A stretch of 56,852 nt of DNA from JAQVEM01 sp964601205. GTDB lineage: Bacteria > Actinomycetota > Humimicrobiia > Humimicrobiales > Humimicrobiaceae. A program made the translations under genes and the position numbers. Each line of letters begins with the position of its first letter. Positions within the stretch are counted from its first letter, which is position 1. The stretch covers positions 1-56,852 of the forward strand of contig CAZRML010000024.1 in the NCBI GenBank assembly GCA_964601205.1, in the 5' to 3' direction. Below, piece by piece: positions 45,690 through 53,869 of the stretch. Under the pieces are notes generated by a model. That model was given only the letters and a program-made list of their open reading frames with translations. It had not been told where the DNA came from and searched no databases.

Positions 45690-46316
45690 TTACATACCGT
45701 TTAATTCTTTATCTTCTCGTGGGAATATCTTTCTTTCGACGATTTCACATATAATATGTCCCACCATAATATGAAATTCCTGTATCCTTGGAGTATCATC
45801 GGAAGGTATATTTATCAATACATCAACTATTCCTCTTACTTTACCTCCACTATTGCCGGTAAAACCAATGGTATTGATACCCATTCTTTTAGCTTCCATA
45901 AAAGCCAGGACAATATTTTTAGAATTACCACTGGTGGTAATACCAATCATGGTGTCACCACTACTGCCGATACCCATTACCTGTCTTGAAAAAACCAGAT
46001 CAAACCCATAATCATTCCCGATCGCGGAGATTATCGAGCTATTGGTATTAAGAGCGACTGCAGGAAGCGGATCTCTTTCGAGATAAAATTTCCCCACCAG
46101 CTCTGCTGCCATATGCTGGGCGTCTGCGGCACTTCCGCCATTCCCGGCAAATATAATTTTCCTGCCGTTTTTTAATGATTCAAGGATTATGTCACAGGCC
46201 CTGCTTATGCTACTTAAAAGATCCTGTTTGTTTATGATTTTTTTTCCTATCATATAACTTTCTTTTATTTTCTTTATGATAGAATTCGAATAATCATACA
46301 CTCCGGACTTTTTCAA
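45690..46316 (-). CDS. gmhA: Sedoheptulose-7-phosphate isomerase GmhA
   Basis: 208 residues, a SIS-fold enzyme that turns sedoheptulose 7-phosphate into D-glycero-D-manno-heptose 7-phosphate. GNGGSAADAQHMAAEL (about 58-73) and the TTSGNSKNIVLA loop (about 123-134) match GmhA. The start is a TTG at 46316 or a GTG five codons later; no ATG in the right place has a good site. It follows hddA by 99 bp. Its presence with HddA and GmhB makes heptose synthesis the likely job. Confidence 0.93.
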   Translation of the reverse strand: MKKSGVYDYSNSIIKKIKESYMIGKKIINKQDLLSSISRACDIILESLKNGRKIIFAGNGGSAADAQHMAAELVGKFYLERDPLPAVALNTNSSIISAIGNDYGFDLVFSRQVMGIGSSGDTMIGITTSGNSKNIVLAFMEAKRMGINTIGFTGNSGGKVRGIVDVLINIPSDDTPRIQEFHIMVGHIICEIVERKIFPREDKELNGM

Positions 46317-46415
46317 TTATTTCATTCCCTTCCAGAACCAATAAAATATTCATAAATCTGCTTCCCGGTGGACGCTTTAAATACATATTCTAAAAAAATT
46401 ATTCTATTCCCAAAA

Positions 46416-47432
46416 TCAACACTGCCAGACCTGTAACCCACGAAAATCAAATGAAAAACTAACAATACTACCGCCCATTTTTTCAAGTCTTTCGATCACA
46501 TCGGCTCTTTTCTGGATAGGGCAGTAAAGCAAAAGATACCCTCCTCCTCCGGCACCCAGTACTTTACCGCCGATAACGCCTTTTTTTCTTGACTCATTAT
46601 ATAGCTCATCCATAAAGCTGGTTGACACCAGAGGATTTACTTTCTTTTTATGTTCACCTGCCACATGAAGCATTTCAGCAAACTCATTAAGTTCTCCCCT
46701 TAAGAGCAAATTCTTCATTTCAATAGTCAAATCCTTTAAATCTCCAAGGGCTTTCATAGTTTCCACTCTTTTATTTCTGTACATGTCAATCTGCTTATCA
46801 ATAATGTTTGCAGAAAGACGTGTCTTCCCCGTATAGCATAGCAACAGGTTATACTCGAGTTCATTTACTATATGCCTGGGAATTCTTAAAGGATTAACGA
46901 CCACCTTATCTTTTAGAAATTCAATCAGGTTAAATCCTCCGAATGAAGCCGCATACTGGTCCTGTTTACCTCCCTTTATCTCCAGATCTTTTCTTTCTAT
47001 CTCATATGCCAGCTCTGCCATTTCATAATTCGAATAAGGAAGTGAAAAGTATTCTTTCATTATTCCGACCAGCGCCACGGTCATAGTCGAAGATGAACCC
47101 AGCCCGCTCCCCGGCGGTACGTCACTGTGTAGATACATATCGAAACCACCTATTTCTTTACCGTTAGTCTGAAAGTTTTTTAGCACCGATTTAATAAGGT
47201 CCATTTTCCCATTGTATTCTAAAGACTTTTTATCCTTTAACTTCAGCAATAGATCGTAATCATATGACCTTATTCTCTGAACGCTATCGTCTCTATTAAA
47301 AAATGAGCCATAGGCAAATTTATTTATAGTAGCACTCAGAACCAGACCGCCATATTCGATATAATAATACTCCAGGTCTGTTCCCCCACCGCAAAAACTA
47401 ATCCTTAAAGGAGCTTTACTTCTAATAGTCAT
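46416..47432 (-). CDS. hddA: D-glycero-D-manno-heptose 7-phosphate kinase HddA
   Basis: 338 residues, a GHMP-superfamily kinase. Motif 1 is APLRISFCGGGTDLEYY, the phosphate loop is PPGSGLGSSSTMTVA (about 110-124), and GKVLGAGGGGYLLLYC is the third GHMP motif. This sequence pattern matches HddA/DmhB-type sugar-phosphate kinases, which make heptose 1,7-bisphosphate. It heads the glycan operon and has the best sigma-28 promoter in the window about 50 bp upstream. A fucokinase or related GHMP kinase is the alternative. Confidence 0.88.
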   Translation of the reverse strand: MTIRSKAPLRISFCGGGTDLEYYYIEYGGLVLSATINKFAYGSFFNRDDSVQRIRSYDYDLLLKLKDKKSLEYNGKMDLIKSVLKNFQTNGKEIGGFDMYLHSDVPPGSGLGSSSTMTVALVGIMKEYFSLPYSNYEMAELAYEIERKDLEIKGGKQDQYAASFGGFNLIEFLKDKVVVNPLRIPRHIVNELEYNLLLCYTGKTRLSANIIDKQIDMYRNKRVETMKALGDLKDLTIEMKNLLLRGELNEFAEMLHVAGEHKKKVNPLVSTSFMDELYNESRKKGVIGGKVLGAGGGGYLLLYCPIQKRADVIERLEKMGGSIVSFSFDFRGLQVWQC

Positions 47433-47481
47433 ATTTTTCGTTAACCAGCAATCCTTAACCTTAATAAATGTATCATTATTT

Positions 47482-47508
47482 CTATCGGCAAAATAAATGA
47501 TTATTTTA
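47482..47508 (-). promoter_or_regulatory. Sigma-28 promoter of the heptose/glycosyltransferase operon
   Basis: On the minus strand, TAAA (47505-47508), 16 bp whose last base is G, CCGATAG (47482-47488), i.e. TAAA-N15-GCCGATAG, against the FliA consensus TAAA-N15-GCCGATAA. Predicted start near 47475, giving a leader of about 43 nt to the hddA ATG. It ties the glycan operon to late flagellar gene expression. Confidence 0.82.
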
Positions 47509-47583
47509 ACAACATATTTTTTTAATTTCGAGAAATGGGGTAAATTTTAAAATAAAATACAGAAATTAAGGAAAGGTCATGAA

Positions 47584-47718
47584 ATGTTTATAATAATACT
47601 TCTTATAATTACACTACGGAACCTAAAGTTATTCAGCACTCAGGACGATTATTATTTTATGAGATATCGAAGTGTAAGAAAGCAAAATCTTTCCAGAAGA
47701 ATTGCTAAATACCTGTAA
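47584..47718 (+). CDS. Possible small membrane peptide upstream of gmhB
   Basis: A 44-codon frame (MFIIILLIITLRNLKLF at the start, then a basic tail ending in RRIAKYL) with AAGGAAAGG seven bases before the ATG. The first ten residues are strongly hydrophobic, the tail basic. By contrast, gmhB, 19 bp downstream, has no visible ribosome binding site. It may be a small membrane peptide or a leader whose translation affects gmhB; it may also be chance in an AT-rich gap. Confidence 0.35.
   Translation: MFIIILLIITLRNLKLFSTQDDYYFMRYRSVRKQNLSRRIAKYL
47624..47651 (+). promoter_or_regulatory. Weak sigma-28-like promoter of gmhB
   Basis: TAAAGTT (47624-47630; TAAA counted to 47627), 17 bp, ACGATTA (47645-47651). 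One mismatch from the CCGATAA-type box in its key half. It would place gmhB in the same late class as hddA. Confidence 0.4.
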
Positions 47719-47737
47719 GCAATGTTTAAACTAAATT

Positions 47738-48310
47738 ATGAAAGTAGTTTTTTTAGATAGAGACGGAGTAATAAACAGAAAAAAAGAAAACGGTTACGTA
47801 ACCAGCTGGGGCGAATTTATCTTCCTGCCTTTAGTATTCGAAGGATTAAAAATACTCCTTGATAACGGCTACCATCTTTTCATAATCACAAACCAGCAGG
47901 GAGTGGGCAAGAAAATTTTTACGGCTGGTGATCTGAAAAAGATTCACGGGAATATGAAAAAAGCACTTTCCAAAAAGGAAATCAAAATCAAGAGAATTTA
48001 TTACTGTCCCCATACGGAAAGCGATGGTTGTGATTGCAGAAAACCCTCAACCGGTATGATCAAGAAGGCAATCAAGGAATTCCCTGACATAAATCTTAAA
48101 GAGAGTTATCTGATAGGTGATAGTATGACCGATATTGAAACAGGATGCAGAATGGGAATAAAAACCATATTGATTTCAGATTTTACCGGAACACCTGTAA
48201 TGAATTATGACGGCACCTCAACGGAAATACTACCAAAAAACAATATAAGACCGGATTACATCAGAAAAGACCTGCTTGAAGCGGCTAAACTCATAGTCAC
48301 ATCTAAATAA
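47738..48310 (+). CDS. gmhB: D-glycero-D-manno-heptose 1,7-bisphosphate phosphatase GmhB
   Basis: 190 residues, a HAD-family phosphatase. The nucleophile motif is FLDRDGVIN (D7, D9), the second motif ITNQQGVG, and the zinc loop CPHTESDGCDCRKP is specific to GmhB and histidinol-phosphatase-like HAD enzymes. The last motif is IGDSMTDIETG. It dephosphorylates heptose 1,7-bisphosphate to heptose 1-phosphate. It lies divergent from hddA and convergent with flagellin. Confidence 0.93.
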   Translation: MKVVFLDRDGVINRKKENGYVTSWGEFIFLPLVFEGLKILLDNGYHLFIITNQQGVGKKIFTAGDLKKIHGNMKKALSKKEIKIKRIYYCPHTESDGCDCRKPSTGMIKKAIKEFPDINLKESYLIGDSMTDIETGCRMGIKTILISDFTGTPVMNYDGTSTEILPKNNIRPDYIRKDLLEAAKLIVTSK

Positions 48311-48337
48311 ATAGGCGGCTTTAAAAGCCGCCTATTT
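48309..48337. terminator. Bidirectional terminator between gmhB and flagellin
   Basis: AAATAGGCGGCTTT (48309-48322), A, AAAGCCGCCTATTT (48324-48337): a perfect 14-bp inverted repeat with a GC-rich core and A/T flanks in both directions. It overlaps the end of the gmhB stop codon and ends flagellin transcription from the other side. Confidence 0.9.
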
Positions 48338-48392
48338 ACAGTCTATTTTTTAAGTACTGTTATAATTATTATCTATTTTACTGCATTAAATA

Positions 48393-49535
48393 CTACTCCA
48401 GTAAGCTCAGCACTATCTGAGGTGACATATTCGCCTGGGCAAGCATTGCCACGCCGGCCTGCATCATTATCTGATGCCTTGTGTACTGGGTCATCTCGGA
48501 AGCCATGTCAACGTCCCTGATTCGTGATTCGGATGCACTCAGGTTTTCACTTGCCACGTTCAGGTTATTGATGGTATGCTCCAGTCTGTTTTGAACAGCT
48601 CCAAGAGCAGACCTTTCATCGGCTATCCGGCTTATTGCCCTGTCGATCTGACCTATGGCATTCTGTGCCTGAACAACGGTGCTAATACTTACTTCTTCGA
48701 CACCAAGTTCACCTGCACCCATGGCATCTACACCTATTTTTGTAGTTTGCCCTATGTTAGCTCCAATATGGAATTCAAGCGAATTATCCTCACTTACAGC
48801 ATCAACTTCCGCAAATGCTTTAATATAGGCTACCTTACCTACATCGTCTGATGTAGCCTGTGCTATAGTTATCTGAACACCATCGATAGTAGTCGACTGT
48901 TCTGCGAGATCTATGCTCTCGATGGTACCGATCTGGGTACCGGTGGAAGAACTAAATATAGCGGCATCGATTGAAGACCCGTTGGCAACCAGTTTAATCT
49001 GATAGGTTACATCTGTTACGCTTGCTTCTGTTTCAACGGATACCCCGTCTAATATACCTGCTCCTGATTTTATTTCCACACTGGCGTCAACTTTTTCTTT
49101 CGTTCCTGCCATGGTTCCATCCAGCAACTTTCTGGTATTAAATTCGGTAGTCTCTGCGATTCTGTCAATTTCATCGATTAGCTGTTCAATTTCATTACCG
49201 ATGTTGACTCTGTCAGCATCGGTTATAGATTCGCTCGAAGCCTGAACTGCCAGCTCCCTCATTCTTACCAGTAAGCTGGAACTTTCAGACAGGGCACCTT
49301 CTGCAGTCTGTATCAGTGATATACCATCCTGAGCATTTCTCTGTGCCTGAGATAAACCTGCAATCTGTGCTCTCAACTTTTCAGATATGCCCAGACCTGC
49401 AGCATCGTCACTGGCTTTATTGATTCTCAAACCAGATGATAATTTTTCCAGTGATTTAGTTCTTAATTCATCAGTAAGTCTCAAATTTCTGCCTGCAGTT
49501 AATGCAGATATGTTTTGATTGATTCTAAGAGCCAT
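48393..49535 (-). CDS. fliC: Flagellin
   Basis: 380 residues. The N-terminal D0/D1 (ALRINQNISALTAGRNL, then EKLSSGLRINKASDDAAGL) and C-terminal D1/D0 (SRIRDVDMASEMTQYTR, ending QANMSPQIVLSLL) are canonical. The variable centre (about 145-270) is short, rich in Ser/Thr/Asp/Ala, offering many possible O-glycosylation sites. It is the only flagellin gene here, next to the glycan island, and so the best acceptor candidate. AAGGAG precedes the ATG. The long GGA-rich leader (see separate entries) suggests strong CsrA control. Confidence 0.97.
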   Translation of the reverse strand: MALRINQNISALTAGRNLRLTDELRTKSLEKLSSGLRINKASDDAAGLGISEKLRAQIAGLSQAQRNAQDGISLIQTAEGALSESSSLLVRMRELAVQASSESITDADRVNIGNEIEQLIDEIDRIAETTEFNTRKLLDGTMAGTKEKVDASVEIKSGAGILDGVSVETEASVTDVTYQIKLVANGSSIDAAIFSSSTGTQIGTIESIDLAEQSTTIDGVQITIAQATSDDVGKVAYIKAFAEVDAVSEDNSLEFHIGANIGQTTKIGVDAMGAGELGVEEVSISTVVQAQNAIGQIDRAISRIADERSALGAVQNRLEHTINNLNVASENLSASESRIRDVDMASEMTQYTRHQIMMQAGVAMLAQANMSPQIVLSLLE

Positions 49536-49765
49536 TTTTTTCTCCTTCGTCCTTGAAATTTATAATAGATAATCGGCATCCGTGCCTTACTCTGGAAAAA
49601 TATTTATAGTGGTATCCCAGAACCCCACTTCCGTTTCCATAATAAACACTGTCTTTAGAAACAAGCACTAAAAACAGTCTGACACATTTTTACATTTTAA
49701 TCACCCTCCCTGGCTATTTAATAATATAACCTGCTACTTCCATGCAGCAGTTTTTCGATTTTCAC
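49536..49765 (-). promoter_or_regulatory. GGA-rich flagellin leader, likely CsrA target
   Basis: The predicted 230-nt leader has eight GGA motifs on the mRNA strand: in the ribosome binding site AAGGAGA (49541-49547), in CAAGGACG (49548-49555) and CACGGATG (49576-49583), which resemble the CsrA consensus ACANGGANGU, and around 49615, 49630, 49636, 49707 and 49739. The last lies in the loop of a hairpin (CTGCT / AGCAG around 49730-49749). A strong ribosome binding site (GGGAGGG) is followed by ATG TAA near 49692, a start-stop pair. csrA and fliW lie just upstream. Confidence 0.6.
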
Positions 49766-49771
49766 TATATA

Positions 49772-49799
49772 ATATCGGGAATAAATTAGGATAAGTTTA
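49772..49799 (-). promoter_or_regulatory. Sigma-28 promoter of flagellin
   Basis: On the minus strand, TAAA (49796-49799), 17 bp, CCGATAT (49772-49778), the same form as the fliD promoter. It predicts a leader of about 230 nt. A closer GCCGATTA (49570-49577) has no matching -35 box, so I prefer the distal site. Confidence 0.65.
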
Positions 49800-49816
49800 A
49801 TATTTTTTTAATTATC

Positions 49817-50071
49817 TTATTTTTTTTGTTCCTGTGAGGATTCAGTGGGCTTGATTCTTTCTTCCAGTCTTGTAAGATTACCTGCATCAACCATTGAGGC
49901 TTCCCTGTTTTGTTTAATGATTTCCTCATATATTTCATCTCTGAAGATGGTAAATTCTTTGGGGGCAATTATTCCAACCCTTACTTTGTCGCCTTTGACC
50001 TCAAGGATCTGGACGCGTATATTATCTCCGATTACTATACTTTCATTAATTTTTCTGGTCAATACAAGCAT
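49817..50071 (-). CDS. csrA: Carbon storage regulator CsrA
   Basis: 84 residues, a little longer than usual. MLVLTRKINESIVIGDNIRVQILEV... (first 20 residues), then KVRVGIIAPKEFTIFRDEIYEEI, are the CsrA core; the last 25 residues are a charged tail. CsrA binds GGA-containing hairpins and blocks translation; in B. subtilis its main target is flagellin mRNA and FliW antagonises it. It is directly upstream of flagellin and downstream of fliW, the same functional trio. No ribosome binding site is obvious before the ATG. Confidence 0.97.
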   Translation of the reverse strand: MLVLTRKINESIVIGDNIRVQILEVKGDKVRVGIIAPKEFTIFRDEIYEEIIKQNREASMVDAGNLTRLEERIKPTESSQEQKK

Positions 50072-50118
50072 ATTAAGGTATGCAATAAAGTTAATCTTTG
50101 TATAATTGCTATATTATA

Positions 50119-50146
50119 ATAATATGGAACTTAAATAAAAAGTCAA
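50119..50146 (-). promoter_or_regulatory. Sigma-70-type promoter of csrA
   Basis: On the minus strand, TTGACT (50141-50146), 16 bp, TATTAT (50119-50124), giving a leader of about 40 nt. It would let csrA be made independently of the upstream flgL-fliW operon. Confidence 0.6.
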
Positions 50147-50189
50147 AGAATTCTTTACGGTTAATATATTTTTTCTTTTTGGCCTCTAT

Positions 50190-50633
50190 TTACTTTGAAC
50201 TAATCTTAATCTTACGGAAAATCTTATGTCTGGACTGGTAATTACTTTCATACAGGATGACCTGGTTTCCTATCATTTTTTTTGAGTTTATAAGAATTGG
50301 ACTGAGCAGGTTAAGAGTGGTATTGCTTATATTTTTTGGAACAGTGGCAATGGTTATTAACATAATATCATTATCGGAGTAGATTTCCAGTTCCTGTTTG
50401 TCGCTATCCAATATCACCGGTGCATAATCCTTAAAAAAATACCACGGGTCACATACCACGAAAGCAAGGGAAGGATCCTTCAAAGATTGGAACCATTTGA
50501 ACGGAGAATCCTTTAAAACATCAAGGACTATAAATCTATGGTAATCCTCGAAACCAATAATACCTTTCAATAAGCATATTACTTTTTTTTCGTCAAACTC
50601 AACTTCACCAAATCTATCGGTATTTATTTTCAT
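50190..50633 (-). CDS. fliW: CsrA antagonist and flagellin-binding protein FliW
   Basis: 147 residues from the ATG at 50633. FliW has a conserved short start (MKINTDRFGEVEFDEKKVICL here), supporting this ATG over an in-frame TTG at 50693. The body KGIIGFEDYHRFIVLDV, KWFQSLKDPSLAFVVCDPW is diagnostic. FliW binds CsrA and also free flagellin, so flagellin build-up restores CsrA repression. Downstream of flgL, upstream of csrA. Confidence 0.95.
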   Translation of the reverse strand: MKINTDRFGEVEFDEKKVICLLKGIIGFEDYHRFIVLDVLKDSPFKWFQSLKDPSLAFVVCDPWYFFKDYAPVILDSDKQELEIYSDNDIMLITIATVPKNISNTTLNLLSPILINSKKMIGNQVILYESNYQSRHKIFRKIKISSK

Positions 50634-50700
50634 ACTATTAACTCGATTCTTTAGCTTTGAATATTTTATACCAGAAGCCGAATTAAAACTCAATACAAAT

Positions 50701-51618
50701 CTACTCCATATAGTCCAGCAAACTGAGAGGAATTATCCTCGCTGCTACATTAAGGGAATTCTGATATACAATTTCGGTTTTTTTTAAATCCATTATTGCT
50801 TCGGCAATATCCACATCCTCGATAACGGAAATCATTTCCGTGACCCGTAATAAATTGCTCTCATTTTGTTCTCTGGTAAGGTCGAGCCTATTTATTCTGG
50901 AACCTATTTCTGAGTAAATATTAACAATATTTTCGTGTGCTCTGTCAACCTGTGCCAGAATATCATTTGAAATAGTATCAATATCACCATTCTGGATAGA
51001 GATTATCAGATTATCTATTATTTCAAAAGTATTTGGATCTCCCGGTATAGAACTGCCGGACATATTAAATACCTCATCACCGGTAAAGTTGATATTTATT
51101 TCAGAACTGAACGAAATCCCTCTTAGCATAACACCCGTATCACCATTGTAGGTCACTATCCCTCCTGCTTCAGTAAATGGTTTTTCCAGGGTATTTAGTC
51201 CTGAGAATATATACTTGTTCATATATTTTGAATTAGAGCTATCTATAAGTTCCTCTTTCAATTGCTCTAATTTCAGGATATATGACTCTTTGGCACTTTC
51301 GGGCACTGAAGCATTCCCGCTTTCTATACAGGCCTGTCTGACCTCGATCATTATATCATTTATCTGGTTGATTGAATTTTCCGTAACGGTTAACCAGCTC
51401 TTCGATTCATCAATAACGTCTATATATTCCTCATACTGGTTCTGCTTGGTTTTAAAAATAACCAGCTTGGCGGTGCTTATGGGGTCATCTGATGGCTTAC
51501 TTATCGTCTTTCCCGAAGATAACTCATTCTGAAGTTCCTGTAGCTTTTTTAAGTTTGTCTGTAAACTACCTGAGACCGTACCTATCAATGAATTTAGTGT
51601 TACTCTCATTTGAATCAA
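50701..51618 (-). CDS. flgL: Hook-filament junction protein FlgL
   Basis: 305 residues. N-terminal (VTLNSLIGTVSGSLQTNLKKLQELQNELSSGKTISKPSDDP, cited by SSGKTISKPSDDP) and C-terminal flagellin-like helices (SVIEDVDIAEAIMDLKKTEIVYQNSLNVAARI). The ATG overlaps flgK by four bases. It joins the hook-associated FlgK to the filament. Confidence 0.95.
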   Translation of the reverse strand: MIQMRVTLNSLIGTVSGSLQTNLKKLQELQNELSSGKTISKPSDDPISTAKLVIFKTKQNQYEEYIDVIDESKSWLTVTENSINQINDIMIEVRQACIESGNASVPESAKESYILKLEQLKEELIDSSNSKYMNKYIFSGLNTLEKPFTEAGGIVTYNGDTGVMLRGISFSSEININFTGDEVFNMSGSSIPGDPNTFEIIDNLIISIQNGDIDTISNDILAQVDRAHENIVNIYSEIGSRINRLDLTREQNESNLLRVTEMISVIEDVDIAEAIMDLKKTEIVYQNSLNVAARIIPLSLLDYME

Positions 51619-53018
51619 GCTCCCATGCTCTCTATAATTATCTCGAGCATCTCATCCATAGTAGTAATTACTCTTGCAGCAGCATTATAAGCATGCTGGT
51701 ACTTTATCATATTAACCATCTCTTCATCTATCGAGACTCCCGAAACAGCTTCGCGTCTCAAATTGATTTTTTCTATAAGTAAATTTGTATTTTCCATTTC
51801 TCTATTGCACTGCTGGGTATCAACCCCTATACTTACAATCAAATTATTATAATAATCATCAAAAGTTACCGTGTCCCCGTCTAAAACCAGCTCCTCACGT
51901 AAATTCAACATATCTGTAACATTGCTATTATCTCCTGGCTGGTCAGGGTTATTCGCAGCAGCGATAAGACTGATGTCCGCTATTATTTCCGGGTTCACCT
52001 GGATATCCTTAATTCCCGAACCGGTAAAAAAAACATACCCTGTCGAAGTTCCATCCAGCCCGTAACCACTCTGGTGAACTTCATTGGTCCGGGTCATTAA
52101 CTCGGAAACTAGGTTATCCATATTATCTATAACATCATCCAGGTAAGTGTCCCTGAAATTCAACAACGAATACAGCTCACCGTTTTTTACTGCTACTTCG
52201 TTGCCACCATCTTCCCATTTCACATCATAAAATCCGGTAGCAGGATTCAGGTCACTTTCAATCTGGTAAGAATCCTTGCCCCTTACCAATGCCGTACCTC
52301 CAATAAAAATATCTTTCTGCCCATGTTCCGAATCAACTATTGAGATATTTACAGTCTGGCTTAAGTTCCTTATCAGTAAATCTCTGCGGTCAGCCAGGTC
52401 ATTTGCATTATCACCTACCGTAGTTACATCTTTTATCAAATTGTTTAATTCTTTGATCTGAGACGCATAACTATTAATCAGATCTACTTTATTTTTAACT
52501 TCGGTATTTATATCCTCCCTCAATAACTCCAGCCTGTCATATATGCTCTGCAGAAAGTTGGACAGGCTCCTGGAATTTTCTACCAGATTCTTTCTCACGG
52601 CATTGTCTTCGGGAGAACTCTCCAGGTTCATCCAGGAATTCCAGTAGGTATCCATCATATTCTGGAGACCATTTTCAGACGGCTCCGAAAAAACACCTTC
52701 TATTTGTTCCAGAACATTCACGCTAATATCCCATTTCCCAAGATTCTGTAATTCATTGATCATCTGCTTCTCAATATACTTATCATGCAGCCTTCTTACT
52801 TCCCTGATATTAACACCTGTTCCTATCTGCCCGGCTGATATGGACCTATTAAGGGAAGGTACATATTGAGGATCGGTGGTTTCCATTATCGATTCCTGTC
52901 TGCTGTAACCTTTCGTATTTACATTTGCTATATTATGGCTGACCACCTCCAGTGCCCTCTGAGCCGCACTCAAGGCTTTTGCACCTATAGAAAAACCAAA
53001 AAAGGGAGACGAACTCAT
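51615..53018 (-). CDS. flgK: Hook-filament junction protein FlgK
   Basis: 467 residues. N-terminal helix SIGAKALSAAQRALEVVSHNIANVNTKGYSRQ, a medium central part, and C-terminal GVSIDEEMVNMIKYQHAYNAAARVITTMDEML (cited by ends). It forms the first junction ring. The central part is compact compared with enterobacterial FlgK. Confidence 0.96.
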   Translation of the reverse strand: MSSSPFFGFSIGAKALSAAQRALEVVSHNIANVNTKGYSRQESIMETTDPQYVPSLNRSISAGQIGTGVNIREVRRLHDKYIEKQMINELQNLGKWDISVNVLEQIEGVFSEPSENGLQNMMDTYWNSWMNLESSPEDNAVRKNLVENSRSLSNFLQSIYDRLELLREDINTEVKNKVDLINSYASQIKELNNLIKDVTTVGDNANDLADRRDLLIRNLSQTVNISIVDSEHGQKDIFIGGTALVRGKDSYQIESDLNPATGFYDVKWEDGGNEVAVKNGELYSLLNFRDTYLDDVIDNMDNLVSELMTRTNEVHQSGYGLDGTSTGYVFFTGSGIKDIQVNPEIIADISLIAAANNPDQPGDNSNVTDMLNLREELVLDGDTVTFDDYYNNLIVSIGVDTQQCNREMENTNLLIEKINLRREAVSGVSIDEEMVNMIKYQHAYNAAARVITTMDEMLEIIIESMGA

Positions 53019-53063
53019 ATTATTACCCCTTAAATATTAAATTCAAAGTATCCGGATATGATA

Positions 53064-53522
53064 CTACACAGTTTTGTTTATAAAAATATTACCTTTCGGC
53101 TTATTGCTTATTTTCCCATCACTGGAATATGATTTTAAATTACTTTTTTCCAGAATCAAATCCAGGAATGCTCTGACATTATCTCTTCCCTGTTTTATTA
53201 AAAAAATATTGGTATTGTTTATTACACCTATCCTGGATATAAGCGCCTTTATTTTTTTTATCCTATCTTCCACACTGGCTGATTTTCTTTCTTTTTCGGT
53301 TAATTTCTTTAATAGCTTTTTCCTTTCCTCTTCGGCTTCACTTATTTTTTTTATCAACCGATCCTGCTTTTTAGCTACTTCTTCCAGACTTAATTCTTCA
53401 TTTTTTACCAGTATTTTCTTTTCTTCTTCAACCAGTAACAGGATTTCCTGGTATATCCTGATTTCATCGTCAAGACAACTTAAAAAAATTCTCATTTCCG
53501 GTTTCATAATATTTAATTCCAA
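53064..53522 (-). CDS. flgN: FlgN-type chaperone for FlgK/FlgL
   Basis: 152 residues, mostly one long coiled coil (EIYQEILLLVEEEKKILVKN; EEVAKKQDRLIKKISEAEEERKKLL), then a helix and a basic tail. It fits FlgN, the export chaperone of the junction proteins; its place directly upstream of flgK supports this. Sequence conservation in FlgN is low. Confidence 0.85.
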   Translation of the reverse strand: MELNIMKPEMRIFLSCLDDEIRIYQEILLLVEEEKKILVKNEELSLEEVAKKQDRLIKKISEAEEERKKLLKKLTEKERKSASVEDRIKKIKALISRIGVINNTNIFLIKQGRDNVRAFLDLILEKSNLKSYSSDGKISNKPKGNIFINKTV

Positions 53523-53527
53523 TCCCT

Positions 53528-53848
53528 TTAAATAGTGCTTTCTTCCGCATTACTGATATAAGAGCTGCTTATCTGTTGATATATCACATCCGATATTCCA
53601 AGCCCGGAGCCCAGCGAAATTTCCTTTGCTATCTCATTATTTAACATATCCTGCCACATAGCCCTTTCACTGGAAAAACCATCACCCATAAGTTCGACGG
53701 ATGACCACATGCTATCGACCAGATATTTGATAAAAATCTGCTCGAATTCACGACAGGCCTCTTTAAGCCTGAGATCGTCTTTTGCAGCCGATATATCTGT
53801 CTCAGATACCTGTTTTTCATTTAATATAGTTATCCCGTTAACTTCCAT
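53528..53848 (-). CDS. flgJ: FlgJ-like rod-binding protein (no muramidase domain)
   Basis: 106 residues, a match to the N-terminal rod-binding half of FlgJ (LKEACREFEQIFIKYLVDSMW; NNEIAKEISLGSGLGISDVIYQQI). The glycosidase half present in enterobacterial FlgJ is missing, as in Firmicutes; the SLT protein in the main operon could supply that activity. Confidence 0.9.
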   Translation of the reverse strand: MEVNGITILNEKQVSETDISAAKDDLRLKEACREFEQIFIKYLVDSMWSSVELMGDGFSSERAMWQDMLNNEIAKEISLGSGLGISDVIYQQISSSYISNAEESTI

Positions 53849-53869
53849 TATTCAAAACATTACTGATAT

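Larger units (their letters stand above)
47433..47737. other. Divergent promoter region of hddA and gmhB
   Basis: Holds a near-consensus sigma-28 promoter toward hddA (47482-47508), a weaker one toward gmhB (47624-47651) and a 44-codon frame with a good ribosome binding site (47584-47718), each described separately. Confidence 0.7.

Noticed and set aside
46317..46415. 30-codon frame between hddA and gmhA
   Set aside because: No ribosome binding site and it overlaps the gmhA start.
49570..49577. GCCGATTA just upstream of flagellin as its sigma-28 promoter
   Set aside because: No acceptable -35 box at 15-17 bp; the site at 49772-49799 fits far better, though this should be tested.
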